A DNA stretch of 64,000 bases from Mycolicibacterium psychrotolerans (lineage in GTDB: Bacteria; Actinomycetota; Actinomycetes; Mycobacteriales; Mycobacteriaceae). This document shows positions 63,829 to 64,000 of this stretch, piece by piece. A program made the translations under genes and the position numbers. Each line of letters starts with the position of its first letter. Position 1 is the first letter of the stretch. Under the pieces are notes generated by a model. That model had not been told where the DNA came from. It did not search any database and was given only the letters and a program-made list of their open reading frames with translations. The DNA is taken from assembly GCF_010729305.1 (NCBI RefSeq), contig NZ_AP022574.1, positions 558,001-622,000 on the forward strand, read 5' to 3'.

Positions 63829-63876
63829 AGCCCCGTGTTGCCGTCGGGTCGGGGGGTCAGACGGCAACACGGAGCT
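63829..63876. terminator. Strong 17-bp stem-loop upstream of the luciferase-like gene
   Basis: Arms 63829-63845 and 63860-63876 pair over 17 bp with one mismatch; the inner 13 bp (CCGTGTTGCCGTC/GACGGCAACACGG) are perfect around a 14-nt G-rich loop. It is probably the terminator of a gene beyond the window on the reverse strand; the remaining 63877-63980 holds no gene. Confidence 0.6.
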
Positions 63877-63981
63877 ATCACGTGTATCGACGTCCCGCGG
63901 GCGGGCGTTACAGCGTCGGAAAAAAATTTCTCCGCGGGTCTGGTCGGGCGCCGAGATCGACGAAATGGCGCCGTTGTCCCG

Positions 63982-64000
63982 CCCTTTCTCGCCCAAACGT
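63982..64000. repeat. Partial CGCCCAAAC-type repeat at the window edge
   Basis: CCCTTTCTCGCCCAAACGT ends the window and begins like the other repeat copies (CGCCCAAACG); the second arm would lie outside. Assignment is tentative because only one arm is seen. Confidence 0.45.

Overview
The window is very GC-rich, densely packed and rich in acyl-CoA dehydrogenases, cutinase, mycobacterial-type YihY/DUF3618 proteins, FadE5, FdxA, AAC(2') and a menaquinone-type succinate dehydrogenase. Together with start codons placed 6-8 nt after TANNNT boxes, this points to a fast-growing, soil-type Mycobacterium (Mycolicibacterium). From memory, the segment from the pxpBC/aac(2') genes to fadE5 matches the order of the M. 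tuberculosis Rv0244c-Rv0265c neighbourhood, with insertions and losses; this was not checked by alignment.

Layout. 1-3187: end of one acyl-CoA dehydrogenase, a second one with a 33-bp tandem repeat at its start, a small secreted protein and a purine-type NCS2 permease. 3145-8391: a TetR gene without a normal start, a three-gene inositol-type sugar module (IolH/IolG/IolE-like) with a divergent LacI regulator and a perfect operator palindrome, and a second TetR. 8448-14757: an MFS exporter and cobalamin genes on both strands (cobM-bluB forward; cobF-cobQ-cobK-cobU in reverse, chained by 4-nt overlaps), separated by a perfect 63-nt palindrome. 14776-23625: an ArgP/LysG-like regulator and a benzoate/catechol locus. 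catR-catB-catA-catC run leftwards; benA-benB and a BenC-FCD-BenD fusion run rightwards from a shared control region. Benzoate is thus carried to 3-oxoadipate enol-lactone within the window. 23649-38571: a large LuxR-type ATPase regulator, a flavin monooxygenase, cutinase, DUF5718, DUF3618/holin-like membrane proteins, a spore-photoproduct-lyase remnant, two YihY proteins, an epimerase, a GH3 glycosidase, a GNAT, LysE and a TetR.

38620-50572 onwards is the conserved block: iron-siderophore-type lipoprotein, queuosine-precursor-type transporter, PxpB/PxpC, AAC(2'), the HemD-like regulator NnaR with a GlnR box, a CbiX-type chelatase, FdxA with a DosR box, NirD, NirB, a universal stress protein, a PEP-mutase-family protein, an Rv0250c-like protein and the Sdh1 operon (C-A-B). 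The NnaR, chelatase and nirBD genes form a nitrate/nitrite assimilation unit in which siroheme supply sits beside the siroheme enzyme. 53393-63814: a divergent acyl-CoA dehydrogenase, a 53-aa ORF, a flavin reductase, a chimeric scar joining a truncated GAP/Sap-like membrane protein to a frameshifted PKS tail (ER-KR-ACP), TspO, an SDR, a dihydrodipicolinate-reductase-like enzyme, FadE5 and an F420-type luciferase-like oxidoreductase.

The most unusual items are the single reading frame coding for BenC, a GntR-type FCD ligand-binding domain and BenD; a small family of CGCCCAAAC-type palindromic repeats, one of which is translated at the start of bluB; and the GAP/PKS deletion scar. No tRNA, rRNA, CRISPR array, insertion sequence or prophage was seen. 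All functional calls are by reading motifs and remembered families; no database search was run.
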